Origin: Klebsiella pneumoniae | GTDB lineage: Bacteria > Desulfobacterota > Binatia > UBA12015 | Direction of reading: 5' to 3' | DNA length: 64,000 bases | Assembly: GCA_945872365.1 (NCBI GenBank) | Contig: CAMBZJ010000013.1 | Coordinates: forward strand, 1 to 64,000 | Part shown: positions 41,478-51,080 of the stretch, one piece after another | Numbering within the stretch: the stretch's first letter is position 1 | Layout of the letters: each line of letters begins with the position of its first letter | Position numbers and translations under genes: made by a program | The notes under the pieces: model-generated | Database searches by the model: none | The model's input: only the letters and a program-made list of their open reading frames with translations | Told to the model about the DNA's origin: nothing

Positions 41478-43277
41478 ATGGCGATTTCCAGGTCGAGCGA
41501 GCGATCAGCCCTGTTGCGGTACCTTCCGGCGCTGGCGTCGCTGCGGAACTACGGCCCCGCCGACGCGAGGGCCGACCTTCTGGCCGGCCTCTCGGTCGCC
41601 GCCGTGGCGGTGCCGCAGGCCATGGCCTACGCGATGATCGCCGGGTTGCCCGCCGAGTACGGACTCTACACCGCCATCGTGATGACGGCCGTCGGCGCCG
41701 TGCTCGACTCCTCCCGTCAACTCATCAACGGCCCGACCAACGCGATCTCGATCGCACTGCTCTCCGCCATCGGGGGGATCGCCTCCCAGGACGAGCGCAT
41801 CCAGGCGGCGGTGCTCATGGCGCTGCTCATCGGGTCGATCCAGGTGGGAATCAGCCTGCTGCGCCTCGGCGACCTGACGCGCTACATCTCCCACTCGGTG
41901 ATCGTCGGCTTCACCGCCGGGGCGAGCGTCCTGCTGGTGCTCGACCAGTTGAAGAACCTCCTCGGCCAGAAGGCGATGGGCGACGCCCACGACCACTTCC
42001 TCTACCGCGTCTGGCTCACGCTCACGCAGGGTGGGAACGTGCACCTGCCGACCCTCGTCGTCGGGCTCGCCACCATCGGCCTCGTCCTCCTGCTGCGCCT
42101 GCTCAAGCGCAGGCTCGGCTGGGAACTCTTCCCCGAGTTTCTGGTCGCCGTGGCGGCCGCCGGCTGCGCCACCTTCTGGCTCGGACTCGAAGCACGGGGC
42201 GTGAAGGTCGTCGGCGACATCCCCGCGCACCTCCCCGGCTTTCGCCTGCCCGAACTCGACGCGGAGCGCATCCGCGACCTCGCGAGCGGTGCACTCGCGA
42301 TCGCGCTCCTGGGGCTACTAGAAGCGATCGCGATGGCCAAGGCGATCGCCGCGGTCACCCGGCAGAAGCTCGACCTGAACCAGCAGTGCCTGAGCGAGGG
42401 CGTGGCGAACCTGACCGGCAGCTTCTTCCAGTGCATGCCCGGCTCGGGATCGCTCACCCGCTCGGCGATCAACCAGCAGGCCGGCGCGCGCACGCAGTGG
42501 TCCGGCGTGGTCTCGGCCCTCGCGGTGGCGCTCATCATGGTCGCCTTCGCACCGTGGGCGCGCTTCATTCCGCGCTCGGCGCTGGCCGGCCTCCTCATGC
42601 TGACCGCCGCCCGCATGGTGCGCTGGGACGAACTGCGGTTCCATGCACGGACGTCGCGCTTCGACGCGGCGATCGTCGCCGTCACCGCGATCGCCGCCTT
42701 CGCCATCTCGATCGAGTTCTGCGTGCTCATCGGCGTCTTCATGTCGTTCATGCTGGCGGTTCCTCGTACCGGGCAGATGCACCTGACGGAATTCGTCGTC
42801 GCGTCGGACCGCAACCTGCACGAGCGGCTGCGCGACGACCGGGTCTGCGGCTGCGTGCTGCTCTTCGGACTCGAGGGCGAGATGTACTTCGGCTCCGGCG
42901 TGAGCCTGGAAAACCACCTCGACGCGATCACCGAGCGCCTCGAGCCCTGGACGAGGATCGTGCTGCTTCGCCTGAAGCGCGCCCGCAACCCCGACGCCGT
43001 CGGGATCGCCCTGCTCGACCACTTCGTCGATCGGATGAAGGCCGAGGGCGTCGAGGTGATCCCCTGCGGCGTGCGCGAGGGAATGTACATCTGCCTCGAA
43101 ACCTCCGGACTCGCCGACAAGATCGGCCGCGAGAACATCTTCCGCGAGGAGTCGGTGCGCCAGACGAGCACGCTCAAGGCGCTGCTCCACGCGAGCGACA
43201 GCATGCGCGAACCCTGTCCGCATTGCGGCGGCCGCGGCGGCCTTCCCTCCGACGGCGTCCTCCACTACGTGATCTGA
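41478..43277 (+). CDS. SulP-family anion transporter with STAS domain
   Basis: 599 residues. About 10-12 TM helices with SulP signatures: LAGLSVAAVAVPQAMAYAMIAGLPAEYGLYTAIV and NGPTNAISIALLSAIGG, then CMPGSGSLTRSAINQQAGARTQWSGVVSAL. Residues ~430-560 form a C-terminal STAS domain. A short Cys-rich tail (CPHCGGRGG) near the end is unusual and could bind metal. Substrate is probably sulfate, bicarbonate or another small anion. ATG 41478 has GAGGCGG close upstream. No carbonic anhydrase or sulfate-assimilation gene is nearby. Confidence 0.9.
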   Translation: MAISRSSERSALLRYLPALASLRNYGPADARADLLAGLSVAAVAVPQAMAYAMIAGLPAEYGLYTAIVMTAVGAVLDSSRQLINGPTNAISIALLSAIGGIASQDERIQAAVLMALLIGSIQVGISLLRLGDLTRYISHSVIVGFTAGASVLLVLDQLKNLLGQKAMGDAHDHFLYRVWLTLTQGGNVHLPTLVVGLATIGLVLLLRLLKRRLGWELFPEFLVAVAAAGCATFWLGLEARGVKVVGDIPAHLPGFRLPELDAERIRDLASGALAIALLGLLEAIAMAKAIAAVTRQKLDLNQQCLSEGVANLTGSFFQCMPGSGSLTRSAINQQAGARTQWSGVVSALAVALIMVAFAPWARFIPRSALAGLLMLTAARMVRWDELRFHARTSRFDAAIVAVTAIAAFAISIEFCVLIGVFMSFMLAVPRTGQMHLTEFVVASDRNLHERLRDDRVCGCVLLFGLEGEMYFGSGVSLENHLDAITERLEPWTRIVLLRLKRARNPDAVGIALLDHFVDRMKAEGVEVIPCGVREGMYICLETSGLADKIGRENIFREESVRQTSTLKALLHASDSMREPCPHCGGRGGLPSDGVLHYVI

Positions 43278-43365
43278 ACGCGCACCGGCGGCCGGGCGCC
43301 GGGTCATCGACGCACCGCGGCCGTCGCGGCACGGCCTCACGTCGGCGATTGCGGGCGGTACCGGA

Positions 43366-43791
43366 TCAGTCCGTCGCCGCGCCTCCGGCGCGAAGCCGCT
43401 TGGTCGCGCCGCGCGCCTTCTTGTCGGCGAGGCGACGCTCGCGCGCCCCGCGCCCAGGACGCGTCGGCTTGCGGGGCCGCGGCGCCGACGCGACGGCCGC
43501 GATCATCGCGCGAAGTTTCTCGAGGCAGTCGGCGACGTTGCGTCCCTGGTCGCGGTAGCGGTCGCTCGACAGGACGACGTCGCCGGCGAGGGTGATCCGG
43601 GTCGCGAAGCGTTCGAGGAACCTCGCGTGCACGTCGCTCGGCAGGGCGGCGCTCGACGCGACGGACCAGCGCAGGACCGCCTTGGTGTTGACCTTGTTGA
43701 CGTTCTGTCCGCCAGCACCGGAGCTGCGGACGAAGCGGATCTCGAGTTCGCGCGGCGGCACCATGGGCACGAGCGGCGGCGGCTTCAGCAC
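43366..43791 (-). CDS. arfB: ArfB-type peptidyl-tRNA hydrolase (alternative ribosome rescue)
   Basis: 141 residues, a stand-alone release-factor domain that frees peptides from stalled ribosomes. FVRSSGAGGQNVNKVNTKAVLRW contains the catalytic GGQ (residues 27-29), followed by LSSDRYRDQGRNVADCLEKLRAMI. The C-terminus is a basic tail (KPTRPGRGARERRLADKKARGATKR) that inserts in the mRNA entry channel. Start GTG 43791 overlaps the GNAT stop by 7 nt. Confidence 0.93.
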   Translation of the reverse strand: MLKPPPLVPMVPPRELEIRFVRSSGAGGQNVNKVNTKAVLRWSVASSAALPSDVHARFLERFATRITLAGDVVLSSDRYRDQGRNVADCLEKLRAMIAAVASAPRPRKPTRPGRGARERRLADKKARGATKRLRAGGAATD

Positions 43792-44282
43792 AAGGGCTTC
43801 TCCCAGAAGAACGTCTGTTCCGGGCGGCCGCCGAGGGCCTCGCCCGGGGCGCCCGCTCCACCGACGAAGCCGAAGCTCCGGTAGAGCCCCTGGGCGACCC
43901 GGTTGTCGCCGCGCACCTCGAGCGTGAGCTTGCAGCAGCCCAGTGTGCGCGCGCGCTCCTCGACCGCCCGGAGCAGGCGGCGCCCCACGCCGAGCCGGCG
44001 CTCCGCGGCGCGCACGGCGAGATCGTGCAGGTTCAGGAGGGGGCGTGCGTTCCAGGTCGAGAAGCCGCGGAAGCAGACGGCGATCCCGACCGGATCACCG
44101 CCCCGCCACGCGAGGATCACGCAGGCCGTGGGATGCGCGGCGAGTCCGGCGACGAGCGATTGCCGCACCTCGTCGGGAAGCGCGCGGCCGTCGCGACTCT
44201 CCTCGCGCGCATACCCGTCTATCAACTCGACGACCGCCCGCGCCTCGCGGGGGTCGTCGAGGTCGGCGTCGCGGATCTCCAC
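43785..44282 (-). CDS. GNAT-family N-acetyltransferase
   Basis: About 165 residues from GTG 44282 (VEIRDADLDDP). The acetyl-CoA-binding motif A is LAVRAAERRLGVGRRLLRAVEERARTLGC, then LTLEVRGDNRVAQGLYRSFGFV, the motif B typical of GNATs. The acceptor is unknown. A longer form from 44342 would overlap the SDR gene by 40 nt, so the shorter one is preferred (19-nt gap). Operon with arfB downstream. Confidence 0.85.
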   Translation of the reverse strand: MEIRDADLDDPREARAVVELIDGYAREESRDGRALPDEVRQSLVAGLAAHPTACVILAWRGGDPVGIAVCFRGFSTWNARPLLNLHDLAVRAAERRLGVGRRLLRAVEERARTLGCCKLTLEVRGDNRVAQGLYRSFGFVGGAGAPGEALGGRPEQTFFWEKPLC

Positions 44283-44301
44283 CGCGAGCAAAGCTTCTTC
44301 C

Positions 44302-45081
44302 TCAGAAGGGATCGAGCGGCCAGTTGGAGGCCTCGGTGCCACCGTCGACCTCGAGGATCTTGCCCGTCACCCAGCTCGACGCCGGCGAGGCAAGGTAGAG
44401 AGCCGCGATCGCGATGTCCTCGACCGTACCGAGCCGGCCCATCGGCGTCAGCGACTCCATCCGGCCACGCAAGTCGTCGTTCAGGAACGGCGTGAGCGCG
44501 CTCGTCTCGGTCGCACCCACGGCGATCGCGTTCACCCGCACCTTCGGTGCGAGTTCCATGCCGAGCAGGCGCGTCAGGAACGAGAGGGCCGCCTTCGACG
44601 TGCCGTAGGCGGCGAAGCCCGCCTGCGGGAAGCGACCAGCCGCCGACGAAATATTGACGATCGAGCCGCCGCCGACCTCGAGCATCTTCGGAAGCACCAG
44701 CCGGGAGAGGACGAAGGCCGAGGAGACGTTGAAGCGGAATGCATCCTCGAACGATTTCTGGCTCGTGCGCTGGAAAGCCTGCGGCGGCCAGCCGCCGGCG
44801 TTGTTCACGAGCACGTCGATGCGCCCGAACTCCGCCATCGCGCGTGCGACGACCTCCTCGAGCTGCTCCCGTTCGTTCACGTCGCAGCGCACGGTGACGG
44901 CGCGGCGGCCGAGCTTGCGGACCGCGTCCGCGACCTCCTCGAGCTGCTCGGGGGTGCGGGCGGCACAGACGACGTCCGCGCCCATCTCGGCGAACGCGGT
45001 CGCGCAGCCGGCGCCGATGCCGCGGCCTGCGCCGGTGACGATCGCCGTCTTTCCATCGAGGCGAAACCGATCGAGTATCAT
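44302..45081 (-). CDS. Short-chain dehydrogenase/reductase
   Basis: 259-residue classical SDR. Cofactor loop TGAGRGIGAG (about residues 16-25), NNAGG, catalytic Ser in NISSAAG, and YGTSK (Tyr and Lys of YxxxK), ending in VTGKILEVDGGTEASNW. NADP(H) is favoured by the Arg in CAARTP. A close match to FabG-like 3-oxoacyl reductases, but the substrate is undetermined. ATG 45081 has GGAAGGGAG upstream. Confidence 0.92.
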   Translation of the reverse strand: MILDRFRLDGKTAIVTGAGRGIGAGCATAFAEMGADVVCAARTPEQLEEVADAVRKLGRRAVTVRCDVNEREQLEEVVARAMAEFGRIDVLVNNAGGWPPQAFQRTSQKSFEDAFRFNVSSAFVLSRLVLPKMLEVGGGSIVNISSAAGRFPQAGFAAYGTSKAALSFLTRLLGMELAPKVRVNAIAVGATETSALTPFLNDDLRGRMESLTPMGRLGTVEDIAIAALYLASPASSWVTGKILEVDGGTEASNWPLDPF

Positions 45082-45113
45082 GGATCTCCCTTCCTTAGCG
45101 GGGTGGCTGCTGG

Positions 45114-46349
45114 TCACTTCGTTTCGACGGGCGCGACGCGCTGCCCCTCGCGGGGGACCGGCTCGCCGACGACGACGCTCTCCCCGCCCGCGAGGCCCGA
45201 GGCGACGCGCACCTGCGCACCCGTCTCCCCGGCGAGTTCCACGCGGACGCGCGACGCCCGCCCCTCGCGTACCACCCAGACGTTCGCCACGCCCCCTTCG
45301 CGGTGCACCGCGCCGGAGGGGACGAGCACAGGCGGTTCGGTGGCGGGCTCGGCACTCGCCTCGGGCAGAAAGGCGACCCGCGCGCTCATATCCGGCAGGA
45401 GCCTCGCGTCGGGCTCGAGGATCCTCACCTCGACCTTGAGCGTACCCTTCTGGCGGTCGACCTGGGGGTAGAGTTTGACCACCCGCGCCGGGTAGCGGAC
45501 GTCGGGGTAGGCGTCCGGGGTCACCTCGGCCGGTCCGCCCATGCGCACCCGCGCGAGGTCGGCTTCGTTCACGTCGACCTCGGCGCGCAGGTCGGCCAGG
45601 TTGGCGATGCGGATCAGGTCGCCCGAGCCGGAGAATCCGCCGGGCACGGCGATCTCGCCGACCTCCTTCAGTTTGGCGAGCACCACGCCGTCGGTGGGCG
45701 CACGCAGGGTCGTGTACTCCAGGTTGACGCGCGCCTGGGACAATTCGGCCTGCAGTTGCGCGATCGTCGCCCGGGTGACCGAGACCTTGTTGCGCAGCAC
45801 GTCGTGCTCCTGCGCAGAGAGGACACCCGCGCGTCGCAGGGCGTCGCCGCGGCGCAACTCGGTGGCGGCGAGTTCCGCGTTGGCGCGTGCGAGGGCGAGC
45901 GAAGCCTGCGTGCGCTGGACGGCCGCCTGATAATCGCGATCGTCGAGGGCCACGAGGGAATCGCCCTTGCGAACCGCCTGCCCCTCCTCGACGAAGTAGC
46001 GCTCGATCCGCCCGGGAACGCGCACGCCGATCGAGACGTAGCGGTCGCCGGTCACGACGTAGCCCGAGCCGGAGAGCAACGGGGCGCGCGCGGCTCCGGG
46101 CTCGGCGCGTCGTGCCAGCGCCACCGACACCGGGAGCGGCCGGGCGCGCAGCCCCACCCAGCCAGCGAGCGCCGCCAGGAGCGCGAGCAGAGGCAGGAGC
46201 CAGCGGCGTCGCGGGCGAGCCGACCGAAGTTTCGCGCGGGGCGCCGCGTCGCGCTCGAGGCGCAGCGAGGCCAGGTCGGAGCGCAGACGGTCCTCCCGTT
46301 CGGTCCCGGTCCCGCTGGTCGTCGTCTCCAAAACCGCCTCGCTACGCAC
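45114..46349 (-). CDS. HlyD/MacA-like periplasmic adaptor of an ABC exporter
   Basis: 411 residues. One N-terminal TM (WLLPLLALLAALAGWVGL), then a biotinyl/lipoyl-like domain (RVPGRIERYFVEEGQAVRKGDSLVALDDRDYQAAV), a helical hairpin (NAELAATELRRGDALRRAGVLSAQEHDVLRNKVSVTRATIAQLQAELSQARVNLEYTTLRAPTDGVV) and beta-barrel domains. Pairs with the FtsX-type permease upstream (8-nt overlap). The ATPase and second permease are 4-7 kb away on the same strand. Confidence 0.9.
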   Translation of the reverse strand: MRSEAVLETTTSGTGTEREDRLRSDLASLRLERDAAPRAKLRSARPRRRWLLPLLALLAALAGWVGLRARPLPVSVALARRAEPGAARAPLLSGSGYVVTGDRYVSIGVRVPGRIERYFVEEGQAVRKGDSLVALDDRDYQAAVQRTQASLALARANAELAATELRRGDALRRAGVLSAQEHDVLRNKVSVTRATIAQLQAELSQARVNLEYTTLRAPTDGVVLAKLKEVGEIAVPGGFSGSGDLIRIANLADLRAEVDVNEADLARVRMGGPAEVTPDAYPDVRYPARVVKLYPQVDRQKGTLKVEVRILEPDARLLPDMSARVAFLPEASAEPATEPPVLVPSGAVHREGGVANVWVVREGRASRVRVELAGETGAQVRVASGLAGGESVVVGEPVPREGQRVAPVETK

Positions 46350-47517
46350 GTCGCAGGGCCTCGATCGGTCGCAGGCGCGCCGCCCGCCAGGCCGGCCCGA
46401 GGCCGCCCCCGATGCCGACCGCCAGCGCGAGCAGCAGTGCCCCGCCGAGATCCGCGAGCCCCACCCTTAGCGTGACCACGTTCGTCGTGAAAGTCGCCGC
46501 CCCGAAGGCGATCCCGCCGAGCCACCGCGAAAGCAGCCAGGCAAGCCCGACGGAGAGCACTGCGCCCAGGAGGAAGCCCAGCAGCGAGAGCGCGATCGCC
46601 TCGGCTTCGAAGGCGCCCAGAATGGCGCCCCGCGAGAAGCCGAGCGCGCGCAGCGTACCGATCTCCGTGGTGCGTGCCTGGACGGCGGCGTACATCGTGT
46701 TCGCGGCGCCGAAGCCGGCTCCGAGGCCGGCCAGCACGGCGATGCCGATGACGAGCACATAGAGCGTGTTCGCCGAACTCGCCTGCTTGCGATAATACTC
46801 GGTCTCCTCGAGCGCCTCGATCGCGTAGCGCGGATCGGCGTCGATGCGCGCTTTCAGGTTGCGTGCCGCCTCGGCTGACACGGCGCGCAGGCGCACGCCC
46901 GAGTAGGGAAACGGCCGGCGCGCGTCGTTGGCGAGTTCGCGCGCGTCCACCCAGACCTCGCTCTCGAAGGAGGAGCCGCCGGACTCCAGGATACCGACGA
47001 CCTTCCAGCGGCCGCGCCCGAACTCGAGTTCGCTGCCCACGCCCGCGTCCGCGTAGCGGCCGAGGGCACCTCGCCCGACGACCGCCTCCCCGGAACTCGG
47101 GCGAAGCATCCGGCCCTCGACGATGCGGACGTCGTCGTGGACGCCGAGCGCCATCGCCTCGACCCCGCGCACCAAAACGTTCTCGCGACCGCCGTCGCGG
47201 GTCCGGAAGAACGGCTGCACGACGAGTTCCGGCGACACCAGCGGACGCTCCTCCGGATCGTGCGCGATTCCGTCGAGGAAACGGATCGACTGGAAAGCCT
47301 CGAGCGTGATCTGGCTCGAACCGTCATTGTCCGATCCCTTGCGCATGATGACGAGGTTCAGCGGGTGGCCGGTGGAGACGAGGGTGCGCTTCAGGCTGGA
47401 GATGAGACCGAGCAGCAGCGTGCACGCGACGACGACCAGCGCGATCACGAGGGTCGTCATCAGGCTGCGCGTCGGTCGCGCGACGACGTTGCGGACGCTG
47501 TAGGAGAGCGGCAGCAC
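46342..47517 (-). CDS. FtsX/DevC-type ABC transporter permease
   Basis: 391 residues with four TM helices: one near the N-terminus (LMTTLVIALVVVACTLLLGLI) and three at the C-terminus, separated by a ~200-residue extracytoplasmic MacB-like domain. The coupling-helix region EIGTLRALGFSRGAILGAFEAEAIALSLLG is characteristic. GTG 47517 lies 2 nt after the GT39 stop. It has no adjacent ATPase, so it must use the one at 52244-53041 or another. Confidence 0.9.
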   Translation of the reverse strand: MLPLSYSVRNVVARPTRSLMTTLVIALVVVACTLLLGLISSLKRTLVSTGHPLNLVIMRKGSDNDGSSQITLEAFQSIRFLDGIAHDPEERPLVSPELVVQPFFRTRDGGRENVLVRGVEAMALGVHDDVRIVEGRMLRPSSGEAVVGRGALGRYADAGVGSELEFGRGRWKVVGILESGGSSFESEVWVDARELANDARRPFPYSGVRLRAVSAEAARNLKARIDADPRYAIEALEETEYYRKQASSANTLYVLVIGIAVLAGLGAGFGAANTMYAAVQARTTEIGTLRALGFSRGAILGAFEAEAIALSLLGFLLGAVLSVGLAWLLSRWLGGIAFGAATFTTNVVTLRVGLADLGGALLLALAVGIGGGLGPAWRAARLRPIEALRRA

Positions 47518-47519
47518 CC

Positions 47520-49190
47520 TCAACGCCCCTCGCCCGCACCGGCCGCCGGGGCGACCTCGACGGGCGGGCGACGCCGCTGCGCCCTGCCGATCCACAGCCC
47601 CGGCGGCGCCGACAGGCGCTCGACCTCGAAGCCGGCCGCTTCGAGTGTGCCGACGAGAGCGGGCGACGAGAACGCACCGGCCCATGCGAGCACGAGCACC
47701 GTGCGCTCCGGGAACGAGTCCGCCTGCCCCGCGATCGCCTCGAACGTCAGGCAGCGGATCCCCTCGCGCCGGAGTCGCCGGTAGAGCCGACCGGGCGCGA
47801 AATAGCCACCGGGGCCGAAGAGGGTTCCGACCAGGTCCGGACGAAAGTGGTATGCGAATGTGATGCACGCGATCGACGGCGACACGATCGCCTCGTCGGC
47901 GCCTTGCGCGCGCTCGGCGCTCACCCGGCGCGCCGCCTCCCGCCAACCCGGCCCCTCGCCGATCCCGGCGGCCCTCAAGCGTCCGAAGCCGCGACAGCTC
48001 GCGAGCGCGAGCGCGAGCGCGAACGCCACCCGTGCGAGCGCGGGCCCGGGCAGGCGAGCGATCAGCGCACCGGCGAGCACGCACCAGCCGAGGGCCGCGA
48101 ACAACAGGTAGCGCGACAGGAAGATCGGCACCCGCTGCGCGATCGCGAACCCGAGCAGCAGCGGGACGATCGCCCATGTCGCGACGGTCGCCAGCCGCCA
48201 GGCCTCGCCCGCGCCGGCCGGACTTCCGCAACCGCCCGCGTCGGCGGGAACGCCGCTGGGCGCGCCGTCGATCGCTGCGTCCGCGACGCCCGCCGCGTGT
48301 CGAGAGCGCCGCCAGGCGGCGGTCGCGACCGCAATGGCGACCAGAGCGAGCCCCCAACCGAGGGCCGATCGCGAACCGACGAGTTCGCTCGCGACACGGA
48401 GGAATCCGCTCGCGTCGGGCACCGGCCGCCAGACCTCCGGCTTCGTCGGGGCGTTGCGCCAGAGCGATTGCAGGAGCGGCGAGAAGAGCGCCAGGGCGAG
48501 CGCCTGCGCTCCGCACCAGAACCGGAAGGCCCGCGGTGCCGCGCGACACGCGAGCAGGGCCGCGAGCGCCTGCGCGGCGAAGGCGAGACCGAGCAGGTAG
48601 TGCGTCGCCATGCCCACGGCTTCGATCATCCCGAGCGCGAGCGCCACGACCCAGGTCGGGCGATCGAAGAGCCGCAGGAAGAGTCCGTAGGAAACGATGC
48701 AGAGAAGTTGGATGATCGCGTAGGCCCGGGCCTCGCGCGAGTAGTGCCACTCGAGGGGATTGACGAGCAGGAGCAGGGACGCCCACAAGCTCGCTTCGGC
48801 GCCGAAGCGTCGGTGGACGACGAGCAGCAGCGCGGCCGCACAGGCGCCACCCGCGATCACCGACGGCACGCGCAGCGCTACCTCGGAGATGCCGAACAGC
48901 CGGACCCAACCCGCGGTGAAAAGATTGTAGAGCGGCGGGTTCTCGTCATGCAGGCCGGCGAAGAGGATCGCCCGGGGCGCCTGCACGGCGAGCGCCGCGG
49001 TCCATGCCTCGTCGAGCCAGAAGCCGCGCCGTCCGAGGCCCGGCAGGCGCGTGGCGAGGTGGAGCAACGCCACCGCGAGTGCCGCCCCGGACGGGTTCCC
49101 GTCGATGCGGCCCGAAATCCGGGCGACCGCGGTCGCGATGTACCCCGGCGCGTCCGCGACTTCGACGGCGGCCGTGGTCTCCGGTCTCAC
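47520..49190 (-). CDS. GT39-like membrane mannosyl/glycosyltransferase
   Basis: 556 residues with 10 or more TM helices. The first periplasmic loop has the catalytic acidic pair in RRGFWLDEAWTAALAVQAP, later HYSREARAYAIIQLLCIVSYGLF (the REARxY motif of PMT_2/ArnT-like GT-C enzymes) and a C-terminal soluble part. It transfers a sugar from a polyprenyl-phosphate donor; the acceptor is unknown. It sits in the middle of the ABC exporter genes, and GTG 49190 is the best start. Confidence 0.85.
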   Translation of the reverse strand: MRPETTAAVEVADAPGYIATAVARISGRIDGNPSGAALAVALLHLATRLPGLGRRGFWLDEAWTAALAVQAPRAILFAGLHDENPPLYNLFTAGWVRLFGISEVALRVPSVIAGGACAAALLLVVHRRFGAEASLWASLLLLVNPLEWHYSREARAYAIIQLLCIVSYGLFLRLFDRPTWVVALALGMIEAVGMATHYLLGLAFAAQALAALLACRAAPRAFRFWCGAQALALALFSPLLQSLWRNAPTKPEVWRPVPDASGFLRVASELVGSRSALGWGLALVAIAVATAAWRRSRHAAGVADAAIDGAPSGVPADAGGCGSPAGAGEAWRLATVATWAIVPLLLGFAIAQRVPIFLSRYLLFAALGWCVLAGALIARLPGPALARVAFALALALASCRGFGRLRAAGIGEGPGWREAARRVSAERAQGADEAIVSPSIACITFAYHFRPDLVGTLFGPGGYFAPGRLYRRLRREGIRCLTFEAIAGQADSFPERTVLVLAWAGAFSSPALVGTLEAAGFEVERLSAPPGLWIGRAQRRRPPVEVAPAAGAGEGR

Positions 49191-49686
49191 GACCGTACGT
49201 CCCCGGGCCGTCCCGTCGACCGGCTCGCGCCAGCGGCAGGGTTCCCGGTCGATCTCGACGATCGCTGTTGCTCCAAGGTGGACCTCGACTTGGACATGAT
49301 CCCTGCCAGACCCGATTGCGCCCGATCGGCAAGGCGACGCAAGCCCGCCCGGCGACGGCTCCGCGGTGCGCTTCGCGGTGGTGGCACCGGGGCGACGGCC
49401 CGCGCCGTCGCCTCCCGGGCCGCTGCGGAGTCGAATACGGGTACCGCGCGCGGGGTGTCAACGACCCACCGGGCGCAGCCTTCGCCGGAGGGACCCGACC
49501 GACCAAGGTCACCCCGGAAGGTCGCGGGATCGTCGCGGAGAGCCGACGGGCGCGGGACCGAGTCGCGCCGGCGGCGGATCGCCGAACGAAGTCGCTTGCC
49601 CGCCGGGGCGGCACGCGACTATGACGATTGAACCGCGCGAGTCGCGCGCCCGGCCCGCGCAAGGCCCGGTGTACGGAGAACCGACC
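49191..49686. other. 496-nt intergenic stretch between divergent genes
   Basis: No convincing gene in any frame. It holds one 8-bp perfect hairpin (49391-49398 with 49405-49412, loop of 6) and the GGAGAA ribosome site of the serine hydrolase gene at the right edge. Promoters for both flanking genes presumably lie here, but I cannot place them. Confidence 0.5.
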
Positions 49687-50955
49687 ATGAGAATGCTCGC
49701 CCTGCTTTCGCTGCTCGCGCTGCTCGCCGGATGCTCGAATTCCTCGGAGGCGCTGCCGGTGGCGGGCCCGGCCGATCCGGGCCAGGGACCGTGGCAGCCG
49801 GTTCCCCCCGAGCGCGTCGCCGAGGACTGCGGTCTCGACCCGGCACTCCTCGCGCAGGCCGACGCCAGTCTCGACCGCCCGTGGGCGATCGTCCGCCACG
49901 GCCGCCTCTGCCATGAATTCTACCCGGCCGCCGATCCGAACTCCGGTCGTTCCGAGGTCTTCTCGGCGACCAAGACGCTGGGCGCGGTGGTGACCGGCAT
50001 CGCGGCCTGGGAGACGCGCGACATGGTGCGCACGGGTCGCAAGACCGGCCCGCTCTCGGACGAGGACCGCGTCGACCAGTGGCTCGACTCCTTCACCTTC
50101 AACCCCGACGCGCAGGTCGCGCACGTCCTCGCCATGGTCGCCCAGAACCTCGACCTCTCCTACGGGGCCAAGTCCTTCCAGTACGACACGATCGGGACCG
50201 TCCAGATCAACCGCCTGAGCGACGTCGTCAACGCGGCGATCGCCCAGGACCAGCGCCGCCTCGGGAGCGACATCGACGAGTTCACGCAGCACTTCCTGTT
50301 CGAGCCGCTCGGCATGACCGACTCCGTCTGGAACGGCGGCGCGCCCGACAAGGTCTTCGCCTACTCCTGGGAGACCACGGTTCGCGACATGGGGCGTCTC
50401 GGGCTGCTCCTGCTGAACGACGGCGTGTGGAGCGGCCAGCGAATCCTCGGCTCCGACTGGGTCTACAAGATGACGCACCCGTCCTTCGAGGATGCGAACA
50501 CCGGCTACGGCTACCTGACCTGGCTCATGTCGAATTCGAACTGGGACTTCGGCGACGGCCTTCCCAAGGGCGACGAGCCGGCGTATCCATGCTTCCCGGC
50601 CGCCCTCTGGGGCGGCTACCCGCACGGACCGGCGGGTTCGCCGGACTGCAACTACGTCGAGCCCTGGAGTTGCGGACAGCCGTTCGACGACGGCGTCTGG
50701 TACGCGGCAGGCGCAGGCGGGCAGTACATCGAGGGGCATCCCGGCCTCGATCTCGTGCTGGTCGCGAAGAACCTCGGGCCTGGCGGCGCCTCCAAGCTGT
50801 GGGAGGCCGCTCGCCCGGCCCTTGTCCGGCTCGACCGGACCTTCCCGGGCAACGACGAGGCGTTCTGCGAAGCCTACGCCGCGAACGAGTACGCGCCGGC
50901 ACGGCGGCAAGGCAGTGTTTGCTCTGTCGGAGATGATGACGACCTCGATCGCTGA
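49687..50955 (+). CDS. Lipoprotein serine hydrolase (beta-lactamase/esterase fold)
   Basis: 422 residues with lipobox LLAGC (Cys16). Class-C-like motifs: VFSATKTLGA gives nucleophile Ser93 and Lys96; YDTIGTVQIN stands at the YxN position (Asn replaced); WYAAGAGGQYIE near the C-terminus replaces the HxG strand. It is therefore likely an esterase or peptidase rather than a drug-degrading lactamase. The end, VGDDDDLDR, is acidic. It interrupts the ABC exporter genes and runs opposite to them. Confidence 0.85.
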   Translation: MRMLALLSLLALLAGCSNSSEALPVAGPADPGQGPWQPVPPERVAEDCGLDPALLAQADASLDRPWAIVRHGRLCHEFYPAADPNSGRSEVFSATKTLGAVVTGIAAWETRDMVRTGRKTGPLSDEDRVDQWLDSFTFNPDAQVAHVLAMVAQNLDLSYGAKSFQYDTIGTVQINRLSDVVNAAIAQDQRRLGSDIDEFTQHFLFEPLGMTDSVWNGGAPDKVFAYSWETTVRDMGRLGLLLLNDGVWSGQRILGSDWVYKMTHPSFEDANTGYGYLTWLMSNSNWDFGDGLPKGDEPAYPCFPAALWGGYPHGPAGSPDCNYVEPWSCGQPFDDGVWYAAGAGGQYIEGHPGLDLVLVAKNLGPGGASKLWEAARPALVRLDRTFPGNDEAFCEAYAANEYAPARRQGSVCSVGDDDDLDR

Positions 50956-51008
50956 CGGTAGCCGCCGGGTCGGCGCCCTTGACCTCCCGGGGCCTGCGGA
51001 CGCAGCCA

Positions 51009-51025
51009 CGTGGCCGGCGGCCACG
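51009..51025. terminator. Hairpin between convergent hydrolase and permease genes
   Basis: CGTGGCC (51009-51015), GGC, GGCCACG (51019-51025): perfect 7-bp stem, no T-run. Modest terminator candidate. Confidence 0.35.
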
Positions 51026-51080
51026 AGCGAAACTCTCCCTCGTCAGGGGAAGTTGCAGCCGGCCGGCGGGACAGGCGCTC

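Noticed and set aside
43285-43302. Hairpin CCGGCG/CGCCGG after the SulP gene as a terminator
   Set aside because: Only six base pairs in very GC-rich DNA and no T-run. Expected by chance.
49391-49412. 8-bp hairpin as a terminator
   Set aside because: It lies between two divergent genes, so there is no transcript for it to end, and it has no T-run.
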